Positions 57,719-64,000 of a DNA stretch of 64,000 nucleotides are shown here, piece by piece. This DNA is from an uncultured Eubacteriales bacterium. Its GTDB lineage: Bacteria; Bacillota; Clostridia; Christensenellales; Aristaeellaceae. The position numbers and the translations under genes were made by a program. The stretch lies in assembly GCA_902793325.1 (NCBI GenBank), contig CADBCY010000003.1, positions 30,921 through 94,920 on the forward strand, written 5' to 3'. Each line of letters starts with the position of its first letter. The first letter of the stretch is position 1. The notes beneath the pieces were generated by a model that saw nothing but the letters and a program-made list of their open reading frames with translations, ran no database searches and was not told the origin of the DNA.

Positions 57719-59515
57719 ATGAAACACGGCATACTTCGCGGCAAAGACCCAATGCTTGTAAACCTGTTCTTCAGGTTGCTGCCCGTGCAGGTGGCGATCG
57801 TCGCCATGGGGTCGATCAACACCATCGTGGACGGCGTCATCGCGGCGCGCTTCATCGACCTGACCACGGTGGGCGTGGTCGGCCTGTATTTTTCGATGCT
57901 GCGCGTGCTGGAGGCTGCGGGCGCCATACTGCTGGGCGGCGTATCGGTGCTGAGCGGCCGCAGCCTCGGCGCCGGCAAGATCGACAGGACCCGCGGCGTC
58001 TGTTCGCTGGGCATCGTCACGGCGCTGGCGATCGGCGCGCTCCTGACGGCGGCCAGCTTCGTCGCACCGGGCGCCATCGCGGACATCCTCGGCGCCAACG
58101 CGGAGCTCCGGGGCGCGCTTATGGTCTACGTGAAGGGCTATGCCTTCGGCATCATCCCGCAGCTCGTGGGGCAGCAGTTCGCCGCCAGCCTGCAGCTCGA
58201 GCGCCAGGAGAAGCTGGGCCACATGGGCATCGTCGTCATGATAACGGTCAACGTGGTGCTGGACATCCTGTTCGTGGCCGTCTGGGGCATGGGCGTGTGG
58301 GGGCTGGCGCTTTCGACCGCCATCGCCAACTGGGCGTACTTCCTGGTGATCGTGCAGTTCTACTTCACGAAGCGGGCGCAGCTCAAGCCCAGCGTGCGGT
58401 TGATCGACTGGCGCGAGCTCCTTCCGGTCGTCAGGATCGGCTTCCCGAACGCCCTGCTGGTGGCCTGCCTCGCGGCGCGCGGCCTCGTCATCAACCGCAT
58501 ACTGCTCGCCTGTTCCGGCAGCGACGCCCTGACCGCGCTGTCCTCGTTCAACATGGTCAACGGCCTCATACTGGCCGTCGCGCTGGGCACGGGCTCGCTG
58601 GTGCGCATGCTCTCCAGCGTGTTTATCGGCGAGGAAAACCGGGAGGGCCTGCTGTCCCTGATCTGCATTGTCTCCTCCTACGTCATGGCCATGATGCTGG
58701 GGCTGGCGGTCGCCGTATTCCTGCTGTCGCCGGCGCTGGCCATGATCTTCTTCCCGGACATGGGCACCGAGGTGTTCCGCATGACCCGGCAGTTGTTTGC
58801 CATATACGCCGGCTGCATCCCGCCGATCCTGGTCTGCATTGCCTATTCCAACTACTGCCAGGCGGCCGGACATCACCTGTTCGTGAACCTGGTTTCCCTG
58901 ATCGACGGCTTCTTCAGCATGGTGATCCCCGCGCTGCTGCTCGCGCCGAGGCTCGGCGCGCTGGGCGTGTGGCTGGCTTTCCCCATCGGCATCGGCATTA
59001 CCATCGTCGTCTCCATACTCCACGCCGTCGTCCGCAGCCGGCGCTGGCCGCGCACCCTGGACGAGTGGCTGCTGCTGCCCGCCGACTTCGGCACGGGCGA
59101 GCGGCTGGTGCTGAACCTGCGCGACATGCGGGACGTCACGCAGACGGCCGAGCGGGTGCAGGCGTTCTGCGACGAGCACGGCATCGCGCGCAGGACCGGC
59201 ACGCACGCGGGCCTGTGCCTGGAGGAGATGGCGGGCAACATCGTGCGCCACGGCTTCCGGGCGGACCGGAAGAAGCACATCGTCGAGGTTCGCGTGGTGC
59301 TCCGCGAGGACGGCGTCGTGCTGCGCATCAAGGACGACTGCATCGCGTTCAACCCCCAGGAGTGGTACGAGATGACGGCCGGTGAGGACCCCATCGCCAA
59401 CGTCGGCATACGGCTGGTCTTCCGCCTGGCCGAGGAAGTGAACTACCAGAACCTCCTCGGCATGAACGTGCTGACGATCCGCCTGGCGGACGCTTCCCCC
59501 GCCCCCGGCGCGTGA
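57719..59515 (+). CDS. MATE transporter with C-terminal RsbW-like ATPase domain (copy C)
   Basis: A 598-residue protein with the same layout as copy A. Residues 1-445 are the MATE-type transporter (MGSINTIVDGVIAARFIDLTT; GGVSVLSGRSLGAGKIDRT). Residues about 460-598 match HATPase_c_2: N box LCLEEMAGNIVRHGF (E-x3-N intact), G1-like IKDDCIAFNPQEW (Gly replaced by Cys), and NVGIRLVFRLAEEVNYQNLLGMN. The G1 change may impair ATP hydrolysis or transfer while keeping nucleotide binding. Translation is probably coupled to the HD gene; AACGGGGGCCATACC precedes ATG. Substrate unknown. It is the last host gene before the tRNA junction. Confidence 0.86.
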   Translation: MKHGILRGKDPMLVNLFFRLLPVQVAIVAMGSINTIVDGVIAARFIDLTTVGVVGLYFSMLRVLEAAGAILLGGVSVLSGRSLGAGKIDRTRGVCSLGIVTALAIGALLTAASFVAPGAIADILGANAELRGALMVYVKGYAFGIIPQLVGQQFAASLQLERQEKLGHMGIVVMITVNVVLDILFVAVWGMGVWGLALSTAIANWAYFLVIVQFYFTKRAQLKPSVRLIDWRELLPVVRIGFPNALLVACLAARGLVINRILLACSGSDALTALSSFNMVNGLILAVALGTGSLVRMLSSVFIGEENREGLLSLICIVSSYVMAMMLGLAVAVFLLSPALAMIFFPDMGTEVFRMTRQLFAIYAGCIPPILVCIAYSNYCQAAGHHLFVNLVSLIDGFFSMVIPALLLAPRLGALGVWLAFPIGIGITIVVSILHAVVRSRRWPRTLDEWLLLPADFGTGERLVLNLRDMRDVTQTAERVQAFCDEHGIARRTGTHAGLCLEEMAGNIVRHGFRADRKKHIVEVRVVLREDGVVLRIKDDCIAFNPQEWYEMTAGEDPIANVGIRLVFRLAEEVNYQNLLGMNVLTIRLADASPAPGA

Positions 59516-59630
59516 CCCGGCTTCCCGCCCGCAGGCCGTGCGCGCTCCGGCGCTATCCCGGCCCGGGCGATGGGGTCGCCTGGGACGCCCGCCATCGGGG
59601 CCCCGCGACCGGCGCGCGCCCATAAGCGCA

Positions 59631-59668
59631 CAAAAACAATCCGTGAGGTTTTCGCAAACCTCACGGAT
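59631..59668 (-). terminator. Terminator of the displaced tRNA-Met gene (bidirectional)
   Basis: ATCCGTGAGGTTT (59639-59651) and AAACCTCACGGAT (59656-59668) form a perfect 13-bp stem with a TCGC loop. On the minus strand it is followed by TGTTTTTG and stands 5 bp past the tRNA CCA end, as expected for the tRNA terminator. Plus-strand TTTT lets it also end the MATE gene mRNA. Confidence 0.8.
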
Positions 59669-59673
59669 TTTCA

Positions 59674-59718
59674 TGGTACCGGCGATCGGATTCGAACCAA
59701 TGACACTCCGGGTATGAA
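59674..59718 (-). tRNA. 3' half of an elongator tRNA-Met(CAU): integration remnant
   Basis: Minus-strand sequence from the anticodon loop to CCA: loop TTCATAC (59712-59718, anticodon CAT), anticodon-stem 3' strand CCGGA, variable loop GTGTC, T arm ATTGG-TTCGAAT-CCGAT pairing fully, then acceptor 3' strand CGCCGGT, A, CCA. The 5' half is missing: upstream GGTAT cannot pair with CCGGA and no ACCGGCG acceptor partner occurs. The break falls in the anticodon loop, a known crossover site for tyrosine integrases, so this is an att half-site rather than a functional tRNA. Confidence 0.75.
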
Positions 59719-59722
59719 ATAC

Positions 59723-59745
59723 CAAATTTGGGGGCAAATTTTGGG
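59723..59745 (+). repeat. Tandem CAAATTTGGG repeats beside the att half-site
   Basis: CAAATTTGGG (59723-59732) and CAAATTTTGGG (59735-59745) start 12 bp apart immediately inside the island. They could be integrase or excisionase arm sites. The rest of 59746-59981 shows only small inverted repeats (for example GCAGCAT / ATGCTGC at 59922-59940) and no gene. Confidence 0.35.
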
Positions 59746-59981
59746 AAACTATCCTATTATATAACACACGATTTCAATGGCATCTGCTCCATTATGTGCA
59801 CCAAAATCTGCACGGAGTACTTTTTCGGGCAAAATGGAGTGTTAAACGGCTCTGAAAATGGGATATAGGACGGAAAAAGCGAGTTGCAGGAATAATCCTG
59901 CATCCTGCAAAATGAATTTACGCAGCATTCTTGATGCTGCGGCGCATTTGTGCCAGATCTGATTTCGGGTGGAAATTACCG

Positions 59982-60010
59982 TTGAATTTTGGGTGAAATT
60001 CTGGTATAAT
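59982..60010 (+). promoter_or_regulatory. Promoter of the toxin-antitoxin operon
   Basis: TTGAAT (59982-59987), 17-base spacer, TATAAT (60005-60010), 84 bp before the antitoxin start. Confidence 0.75.
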
Positions 60011-60094
60011 GCTGATCGGGGAAACGGAACGTTTTCCAGGGCGTCGGCTCCCACAGGGAAGACGACGACAATCGAATGGAGGGAGTTGAGCTTC

Positions 60095-60340
60095 ATGCCG
60101 AGCATTATACCGGTGTCCGATCTGAAAAACTATGGCGAGGTATTGGGCCATTGCGACGACGGCTCGCCGGTGTACCTCACCAAGAATGGCCGTGGGAAAT
60201 ATGTCGTCCAGAGCATCGCGGACTACGAAAAGCAGCTTGCGACGATCCGCCTGTTGACCGAGCTTTCCAGGGGCGTGGAATCCCTGCGCAGGGAAGGCGG
60301 CCTGACCATCGACGAGGCCTTCGAAGGGCTGGGTGTGTAA
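60095..60340 (+). CDS. Phd/YefM-type antitoxin
   Basis: An 81-residue protein: MPSIIPVSDLKNYGEVLGHCDDGSPVYLTKNGRGKYVVQSIADYEKQ is the Phd/YefM DNA-binding fold (V-x-D-L-x-x, K-N-G-x-x-x-x-V), and residues 48-81 form the toxin-binding tail. It neutralises the toxin encoded 3 bp downstream and represses its own promoter. The start at 60095 follows GGAGGGAGTTGAGCTTC; the longer upstream frame would run into the promoter. Confidence 0.88.
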   Translation: MPSIIPVSDLKNYGEVLGHCDDGSPVYLTKNGRGKYVVQSIADYEKQLATIRLLTELSRGVESLRREGGLTIDEAFEGLGV

Positions 60341-60342
60341 GC

Positions 60343-60654
60343 ATGGCAAACGTGATCGTTTCCCCGGCGGCGCGAAGGGATTTGATCGGCATCCGCGATT
60401 ACATCAGCGATGAACTGGCGAATCCCGACGCCGCCTTGCGCATCCTCAAGCTGCTCCGCACCAGCATCGAAAGCCTCCGGGACATGCCGGAGCGTGGAAA
60501 GCCGCTGGATGCCGTGCTCTCCGTCCATACCGATTTTCGATTCCTGGTATGCGAGAATTATCGGATTTTCTATCTGTGCGAGGGAGATCAGGTGGAGATC
60601 ATCAGAGTGTTGCACACCTTGCAGGATTATATGAGAGCACTATTCCTTGATTGA
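60343..60654 (+). CDS. RelE/ParE-family toxin
   Basis: A 103-residue type II toxin: VIVSPAARRDLIGIRDYISDELANP (helical hairpin), then the beta sheet RFLVCENYRIFYLCEGDQVEIIRVLHTLQDYM. This is the ParE/RelE fold: gyrase poison or mRNA interferase, not distinguishable here. It starts 3 bp after the antitoxin stop. A second, damaged copy lies at 63462-63744, 3,095 bp downstream. Confidence 0.88.
   Translation: MANVIVSPAARRDLIGIRDYISDELANPDAALRILKLLRTSIESLRDMPERGKPLDAVLSVHTDFRFLVCENYRIFYLCEGDQVEIIRVLHTLQDYMRALFLD
60370..60649 (+). repeat. Left copy of a ~280-bp direct repeat (toxin gene)
   Basis: Bases from the codon for toxin residue 10 to just before the stop align without gaps, at a constant offset of 3,095 bp, to 63465-63744. 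Identity is high but imperfect by eye. The pair brackets the FRG and HEPN genes. Confidence 0.75.
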
Positions 60655-60688
60655 CGACAAATGATGTATTAGTGATATGGAGAATACA

Positions 60689-61816
60689 ATGAATAGGGTA
60701 ACATTTGCTCAATTGGTCGAGAAAAGGGTTGCAAAGGATTTTGACATAGTTAAACAAGATGAGCAGTATTATGTACATCCAACATTTTGTATTAGCAATC
60801 TGTCTGATTATATTCGAATAATTACAATGATCTCTTCAGCAAACAAAGATGGCATAGAATGGGAAACAGTGATCTATCGGGGTATGGTTGATGAAAACTA
60901 TAATCTGCTTCCTGGATTGGCCAGGATTGAAAAACCAGTCCCTGATATGGAAATGGATTTAATCAATGATTTTCTTACCCGTCGTCCTGATGCGTTTAGT
61001 GGTCTTACAGATTTTGATACTCTTGCGAAGATGCAGCATTATGGGTTGCCGACCAGGTTGCTCGATTTTTCACTAAACCCACTTGTGGCACTTTACTTTG
61101 CGTGCGAGTCGAAACCGTCGAAGAATGGGCGGATTCTTTGCCATGGCACAGAACTGAAAAATGATTCATCTGTATATGTTAACGCAATATGCTCTGCTGC
61201 TATCAAGAAACCTTTTGATGACAATTACACTATTGATGAGTATTTATGTGATGAGAAGATGCCCTTGAAAAAATATATGGCAGAGTGCTATATCTATAAT
61301 ACCACGACAGTAGTGAGACCCAAATACTGGAATCAGAGGATTGCCAACCAAGCTGGCGTTTTCATGGTTTTTCCTAATAACTTGCGTGATAGATATTATT
61401 ATGTTTTGAAACATTTAGAAGAACTTGGAATTAATGACGCAATCAAAGAGTATGGACGAGGAAAGATTGATGAAAAGAAGCTTCAGGAAGCGATGAGAAT
61501 AGAACCCAAAGATAACAAAGGGCTGGATGCGACATCAATACTTTCAGATACATATTTCAGAAGAGTTTATGATTCATATAAAGTAGAGTATGAATATGAC
61601 AAATTTTGGGATCAAATGAGCAATAGATTTTTAATGACGGAAGGATTAAAGGAACTCAGTAGCACAATAATACAAGACGCCTTTTGCAGCATTATCATTG
61701 AGGCGAAGAATAAAAAGCGGATTCTTAAGGACTTATCGAATATAGGAATAGGTGCGGATTATATCTACCCTGAGCTTGAATATACAGCTAAGGAAATCAG
61801 AAGGAAATATGAATAA
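60689..61816 (+). CDS. FRG-domain protein in the island
   Basis: A 375-residue protein with an FRG domain: VIYRGMVDENYNLLPGLAR (about 58-76), MQHYGLPTRLLDFSLNPLVALYFAC (about 113-137) and YWNQRIANQAGVFMVFP (about 210-226). The C-terminal third is charged and helical, ending PELEYTAKEIRRKYE. Biochemistry of FRG is unknown; such genes are common in phage-defence islands. ATG at 60689 is chosen because GGAG lies 6 bases before it; a frame start at 60677 has no ribosome site. Codon use is AT-rich, unlike the core genes. The HEPN gene follows after 77 bp. Confidence 0.87.
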   Translation: MNRVTFAQLVEKRVAKDFDIVKQDEQYYVHPTFCISNLSDYIRIITMISSANKDGIEWETVIYRGMVDENYNLLPGLARIEKPVPDMEMDLINDFLTRRPDAFSGLTDFDTLAKMQHYGLPTRLLDFSLNPLVALYFACESKPSKNGRILCHGTELKNDSSVYVNAICSAAIKKPFDDNYTIDEYLCDEKMPLKKYMAECYIYNTTTVVRPKYWNQRIANQAGVFMVFPNNLRDRYYYVLKHLEELGINDAIKEYGRGKIDEKKLQEAMRIEPKDNKGLDATSILSDTYFRRVYDSYKVEYEYDKFWDQMSNRFLMTEGLKELSSTIIQDAFCSIIIEAKNKKRILKDLSNIGIGADYIYPELEYTAKEIRRKYE

Positions 61817-61893
61817 CACTTGGGGTGATGACAAACTCACTTCTTATGGTAATTCGACACTTTCCCTGGACAATTTAGAAAGGGTGTTATTTA

Positions 61894-63363
61894 GTGGACT
61901 CCATTAAAGGCTTTCTTAATTACAATGAAATACTGTATCCATTCTACTATGAAGATGAATGCTTATCGCTTTTCCCACCGGATGAAAGAGTATTGCTTAA
62001 GGACAAGCCTTCGATAGGAGATCTTTTTCATAATGGTCTTATGAATAACGAAAAACGTGAGTTCATTAATCATATAAACCTGACTGGAACTACAAGCAAG
62101 GGACAGGATATTATTTTTAATGTGGTTAACAATCCTTCTAATGATAATGGCTTTCTGTCATTTGAAGTATACTCCATCTTTGAGTATAATAAGACAACCA
62201 CTATGTATGTAAAAGATGCCGGCTCTGCACCTAAAGCAACAGAAGGCAAAAGGACACCATTATTAGAATCCCGCGAAAACTCAATACGAGGGTTTTATAT
62301 CCAGGGTGATGAAATAAACTATTTTCTTGAAGCGTCACATGCTTTTTCTAGTACACTTGAGTTTGACGATACTAAAAAGGGAATCGAGTCGGTATCGGTT
62401 GAAACCAAGCGAGAGAAAGAATATCCTTGTGGAAACATACGAATAGGAGATGTTGAAATTGACATATTTGGACAACGATATGCATCTTACAAAAATGATA
62501 CAATACAGCCTTTAACGGCGAAGAGCAGACTGATATTTGCTTTTTCAAAAGAAGGGAATGTTGATATTATACAAGACCTTCTTTATAGCATTAGAAAGTG
62601 CTTCTATTTCCTCTGCAATCGTAAAACTATGCGATTAAATGAGGCTGAAGTGTTTTCTGTGTATCAAGAAGGAAAAAGAAATACTTATGGGAAATACGCT
62701 ATAATTGATAGAGGCAATGAAGAACAAAACCAAGAACTGAAAAAGAGAATAATACCATGCTCAGTTTTAGGAGAGAGACTGGGGCATCTCTTGCAAGACT
62801 GTGTTGATGATAAAGTTTATACCACTCATATTCCAGATTCTTATGCCAAAAGGAATACATACGAACCCGACCGGATGATATTTGATTGTGTTGCCTTCGA
62901 GAAAGAGTATAGGCGCTTATTCCCTGAAGATAAAATCCGGTCAAAGGCATATCTTGAAGCAAAATCAGATGTATTAAGAAAAGTAGATGAATTAATTGCG
63001 CAATACTCAGGCAAGAAAAAAAACAAAGCAAAAAGCATTAAGAAAAGTATAGAAAAACTGGATACCAGCTTCGGTGATCGAGTAATAAATGCAGTAAAAC
63101 TACACAGTATAATAATGGATGAGTTTATTGTTCGAGAATATGGCAAGAACACTCCTTCAATAGTAAAGAAATGTGGAGAGAGACTAAATGCATTAAGAAA
63201 TGCCTTTGCCCATGGAAACATGGATTATGAAATTATACCTGAGCATTTATCTGATCTGAAAATCATAGAAATCCTGTTTTATGCAATGCAATTGAGGTCC
63301 ATAGGAATGGAGGATCAAGAAGCTAAAAAAGCAATTTGTGGATTGTTCGGTATACATATTTAA
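61894..63363 (+). CDS. HEPN-domain protein, ApeA-like candidate anti-phage effector
   Basis: A 489-residue protein. The C-terminal helical domain has the HEPN RNase motif R-x4-H in NALRNAFAHGN (R435, H440), preceded by a Lys/Ser-rich helical region (KKKNKAKSIKKSIEK) and followed by LKIIEILFYAMQLRSIGM, the pattern of the ApeA-type HEPN group. The N-terminal 300 residues are beta-rich and could be an ApeA-type recognition domain, but that match is weak. RNA cleavage on phage infection is the inferred role. GTG at 61894 follows AAAGGGTGTTATTTA. Together with the FRG gene it may form a two-gene defence unit. Confidence 0.65.
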   Translation: MDSIKGFLNYNEILYPFYYEDECLSLFPPDERVLLKDKPSIGDLFHNGLMNNEKREFINHINLTGTTSKGQDIIFNVVNNPSNDNGFLSFEVYSIFEYNKTTTMYVKDAGSAPKATEGKRTPLLESRENSIRGFYIQGDEINYFLEASHAFSSTLEFDDTKKGIESVSVETKREKEYPCGNIRIGDVEIDIFGQRYASYKNDTIQPLTAKSRLIFAFSKEGNVDIIQDLLYSIRKCFYFLCNRKTMRLNEAEVFSVYQEGKRNTYGKYAIIDRGNEEQNQELKKRIIPCSVLGERLGHLLQDCVDDKVYTTHIPDSYAKRNTYEPDRMIFDCVAFEKEYRRLFPEDKIRSKAYLEAKSDVLRKVDELIAQYSGKKKNKAKSIKKSIEKLDTSFGDRVINAVKLHSIIMDEFIVREYGKNTPSIVKKCGERLNALRNAFAHGNMDYEIIPEHLSDLKIIEILFYAMQLRSIGMEDQEAKKAICGLFGIHI

Positions 63364-63461
63364 GCAGCGTTTATGCATGACAAGACGTTATAATTCAGCT
63401 CGGATTAATCGCGGGATGAAAAAAGGCGGGATATCCGGTTAGGGTTGGATATTCATTCGGG

Positions 63462-63744
63462 GTGGCGCGAAGAGATTTGATCAGCATCCGTGATTATATC
63501 AGTGATGAGCTAGCCAATCCAGACGCTACCCTGCACATTCTCAAGCTGCTCCGGACAAGTATCGAAAACCTACGGAACATGCCTGAGAGAGGCATGCCAT
63601 TGGACGATGTCCTCTCTATCCATACCGATTATCGGGTCCTGAACTGCGAGAATTATCGGATATTCTACCTTTGCGAGGGAGATCAAGTGGAGATAATCAG
63701 AGTGTTGCACACCTTGTAGGATTATATGAGAGCTCTATTCCTCT
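63462..63744 (+). pseudogene. Decayed second copy of the RelE/ParE toxin
   Basis: Reading from GTG 63462, ARRDLISIRDYISDELANP and the following residues match the toxin at 60343 almost throughout, but the first eight residues and the antitoxin are missing. The codon for Gln94 is TAG (63717-63719), removing the last ten residues; homologous bases continue to about 63744. No ribosome site precedes it. It is a remnant, though an 85-residue product is formally possible. Confidence 0.8.
63465..63744 (+). repeat. Right copy of the ~280-bp direct repeat
   Basis: Partner of 60370-60649; see that entry for the alignment offset. Recombination between the copies would delete the FRG and HEPN genes and leave one toxin gene. 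Confidence 0.75.
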
Positions 63745-63753
63745 GAATATACT

Positions 63754-63801
63754 CAGCCCGAACAGGTATGTCGTTGAAGACAACCTGTTCGGGCTGTTTT
63801 T
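63754..63801 (+). terminator. Strong terminator after the toxin remnant
   Basis: CAGCCCGAACAGGT (63754-63767) pairs perfectly with ACCTGTTCGGGCTG (63783-63796), followed by TTTTT (63797-63801). Confidence 0.85.
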
Positions 63802-64000
63802 GTTATGGCTGCTGGGCGGCGATACCATTTGCTTCAGACCTTTGAAGGTATCATGGATCTGAAACCTCGATATCATTTACTGTGCTCACACGACTGTTGT
63901 GAGTAAGCGTCAAAAACAACTACGTCTGTGCTAAAGCAATTTCTTGTGATAAGCTAACCTTCTAGGATTAGAGATAGTTTAGTTTTTTCGACACAGGATT
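63802..64000. other. AT-rich tail with no recognised feature
   Basis: About 200 bases to the window end. No convincing gene, promoter with a downstream gene, or repeat was seen; a 63-residue open frame across the terminator region has no ribosome site and no family features. Confidence 0.5.

Larger units (their letters stand above)
59719..64000. mobile_element. AT-rich integrated island (right part outside window)
   Basis: Base composition drops from GC-rich to AT-rich right after the tRNA-Met fragment, most strongly in the genes at 60689-63363. Content is typical of an accessory island: toxin-antitoxin pair, FRG protein, HEPN protein, decayed toxin copy. Neither integrase nor the intact tRNA end is in the window, so the other boundary should lie past 64000. 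The toxin-antitoxin genes are less AT-rich than the rest, hinting at mosaic origin. Confidence 0.65.

Noticed and set aside
59674-59760. A complete tRNA gene at the island junction
   Set aside because: Only positions from the anticodon loop to CCA are present; the 5' acceptor, D arm and anticodon 5' strand are missing.
59746-59981. An integrase remnant or small gene between the att site and the toxin-antitoxin promoter
   Set aside because: No frame carries tyrosine-recombinase motifs; the longest frame on the minus strand lacks a ribosome site and family features.
63462-63719. A second functional RelE/ParE toxin gene
   Set aside because: It lacks the first eight residues, a ribosome site, an antitoxin partner and the last ten residues because of a TAG codon.
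1-64000. CRISPR array, IS element or rRNA operon
   Set aside because: No regularly spaced direct repeats, no transposase motifs with terminal inverted repeats and no rRNA-like sequence were seen.

Overview
The window is a chromosomal segment of a high-GC anaerobic Clostridia-type bacterium, probably from an animal gut. Evidence for this is the strong Shine-Dalgarno sites throughout, sigma-A-like promoters, AxA-type signal peptides, and best-recognised relatives in Firmicutes purine and selenium gene sets. A Christensenellales-like lineage is a guess. Nearly everything from 1 to about 59,720 is GC-rich. From about 59,720 to the end the DNA is AT-rich and looks like an acquired island. No rRNA, complete tRNA, IS transposase or CRISPR array was seen.

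Layout. 1-10,925: a DUF4298 gene, a plain MATE exporter, then (minus strand) a two-module NRPS ending in a thioester reductase, followed 15 bp later by a MATE exporter carrying an RsbW-like ATPase domain. 11,016-18,213: a minus-strand lipoprotein, a 56-residue membrane protein, a Met-rich secreted protein and an AIM24 protein; a LytTR/DUF3021 pair on the plus strand; and a large minus-strand periplasmic-sensor GGDEF-EAL protein. 18,401-21,488: a cobalamin riboswitch and a BtuFCD-like importer. 21,550-40,901: a long plus-strand purine-catabolism gene run: guanine deaminase, xdhABC, ssnA, a shortened ygfK, a novel membrane protein, ygeX, ygeY, ygeW, carbamate kinase, a VOC protein, a selenium-type xanthine dehydrogenase, a hydantoinase and mocA. 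41,014-42,751: a second MATE-ATPase fusion gene with two frameshifts. 42,783-51,045: a ModE-like regulator with an operator over its promoter, then the selenium-dependent molybdenum hydroxylase maturation genes (cysteine-desulfurase-like, yedF, DUF3343, selD, yqeB), with yqeC, an xdhC-family gene and adenine deaminase. 51,104-56,648: an FRG protein, a diguanylate cyclase, a small membrane protein, a PHP phosphoesterase and an APC permease. 56,828-59,515: an HD phosphohydrolase and a third MATE-ATPase fusion. 59,631-64,000: the 3' half of an elongator tRNA-Met with its terminator, marking an integration junction, then a toxin-antitoxin pair, an FRG protein, a HEPN-domain (ApeA-like) protein and a decayed copy of the toxin.

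How it works together. Adenine and guanine deaminases feed hypoxanthine and xanthine to two molybdenum hydroxylases. The ssnA/hyuA/ygeY/ygeW/ygeX/ygfK group and carbamate kinase fit anaerobic opening of the purine ring down to pyruvate, ammonia and ATP, as known for the conserved gut uric-acid/purine cluster. MocA, SelD, YqeB, YqeC, YedF, DUF3343, the EF2568-type desulfurase and the XdhC-family protein supply the molybdopterin cytosine dinucleotide, labile selenium and sulfur/selenium insertion that a selenium-dependent hydroxylase needs.

The least explained signal is the family of three MATE transporters with a C-terminal RsbW/HATPase_c_2-like domain. One sits behind the NRPS, one behind the purine operon and one behind an HD phosphohydrolase. 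The NRPS-exporter pair, a YgfK lacking its central flavin/NAD(P) module, and the tRNA-Met-bounded defence island are the other items of most interest.
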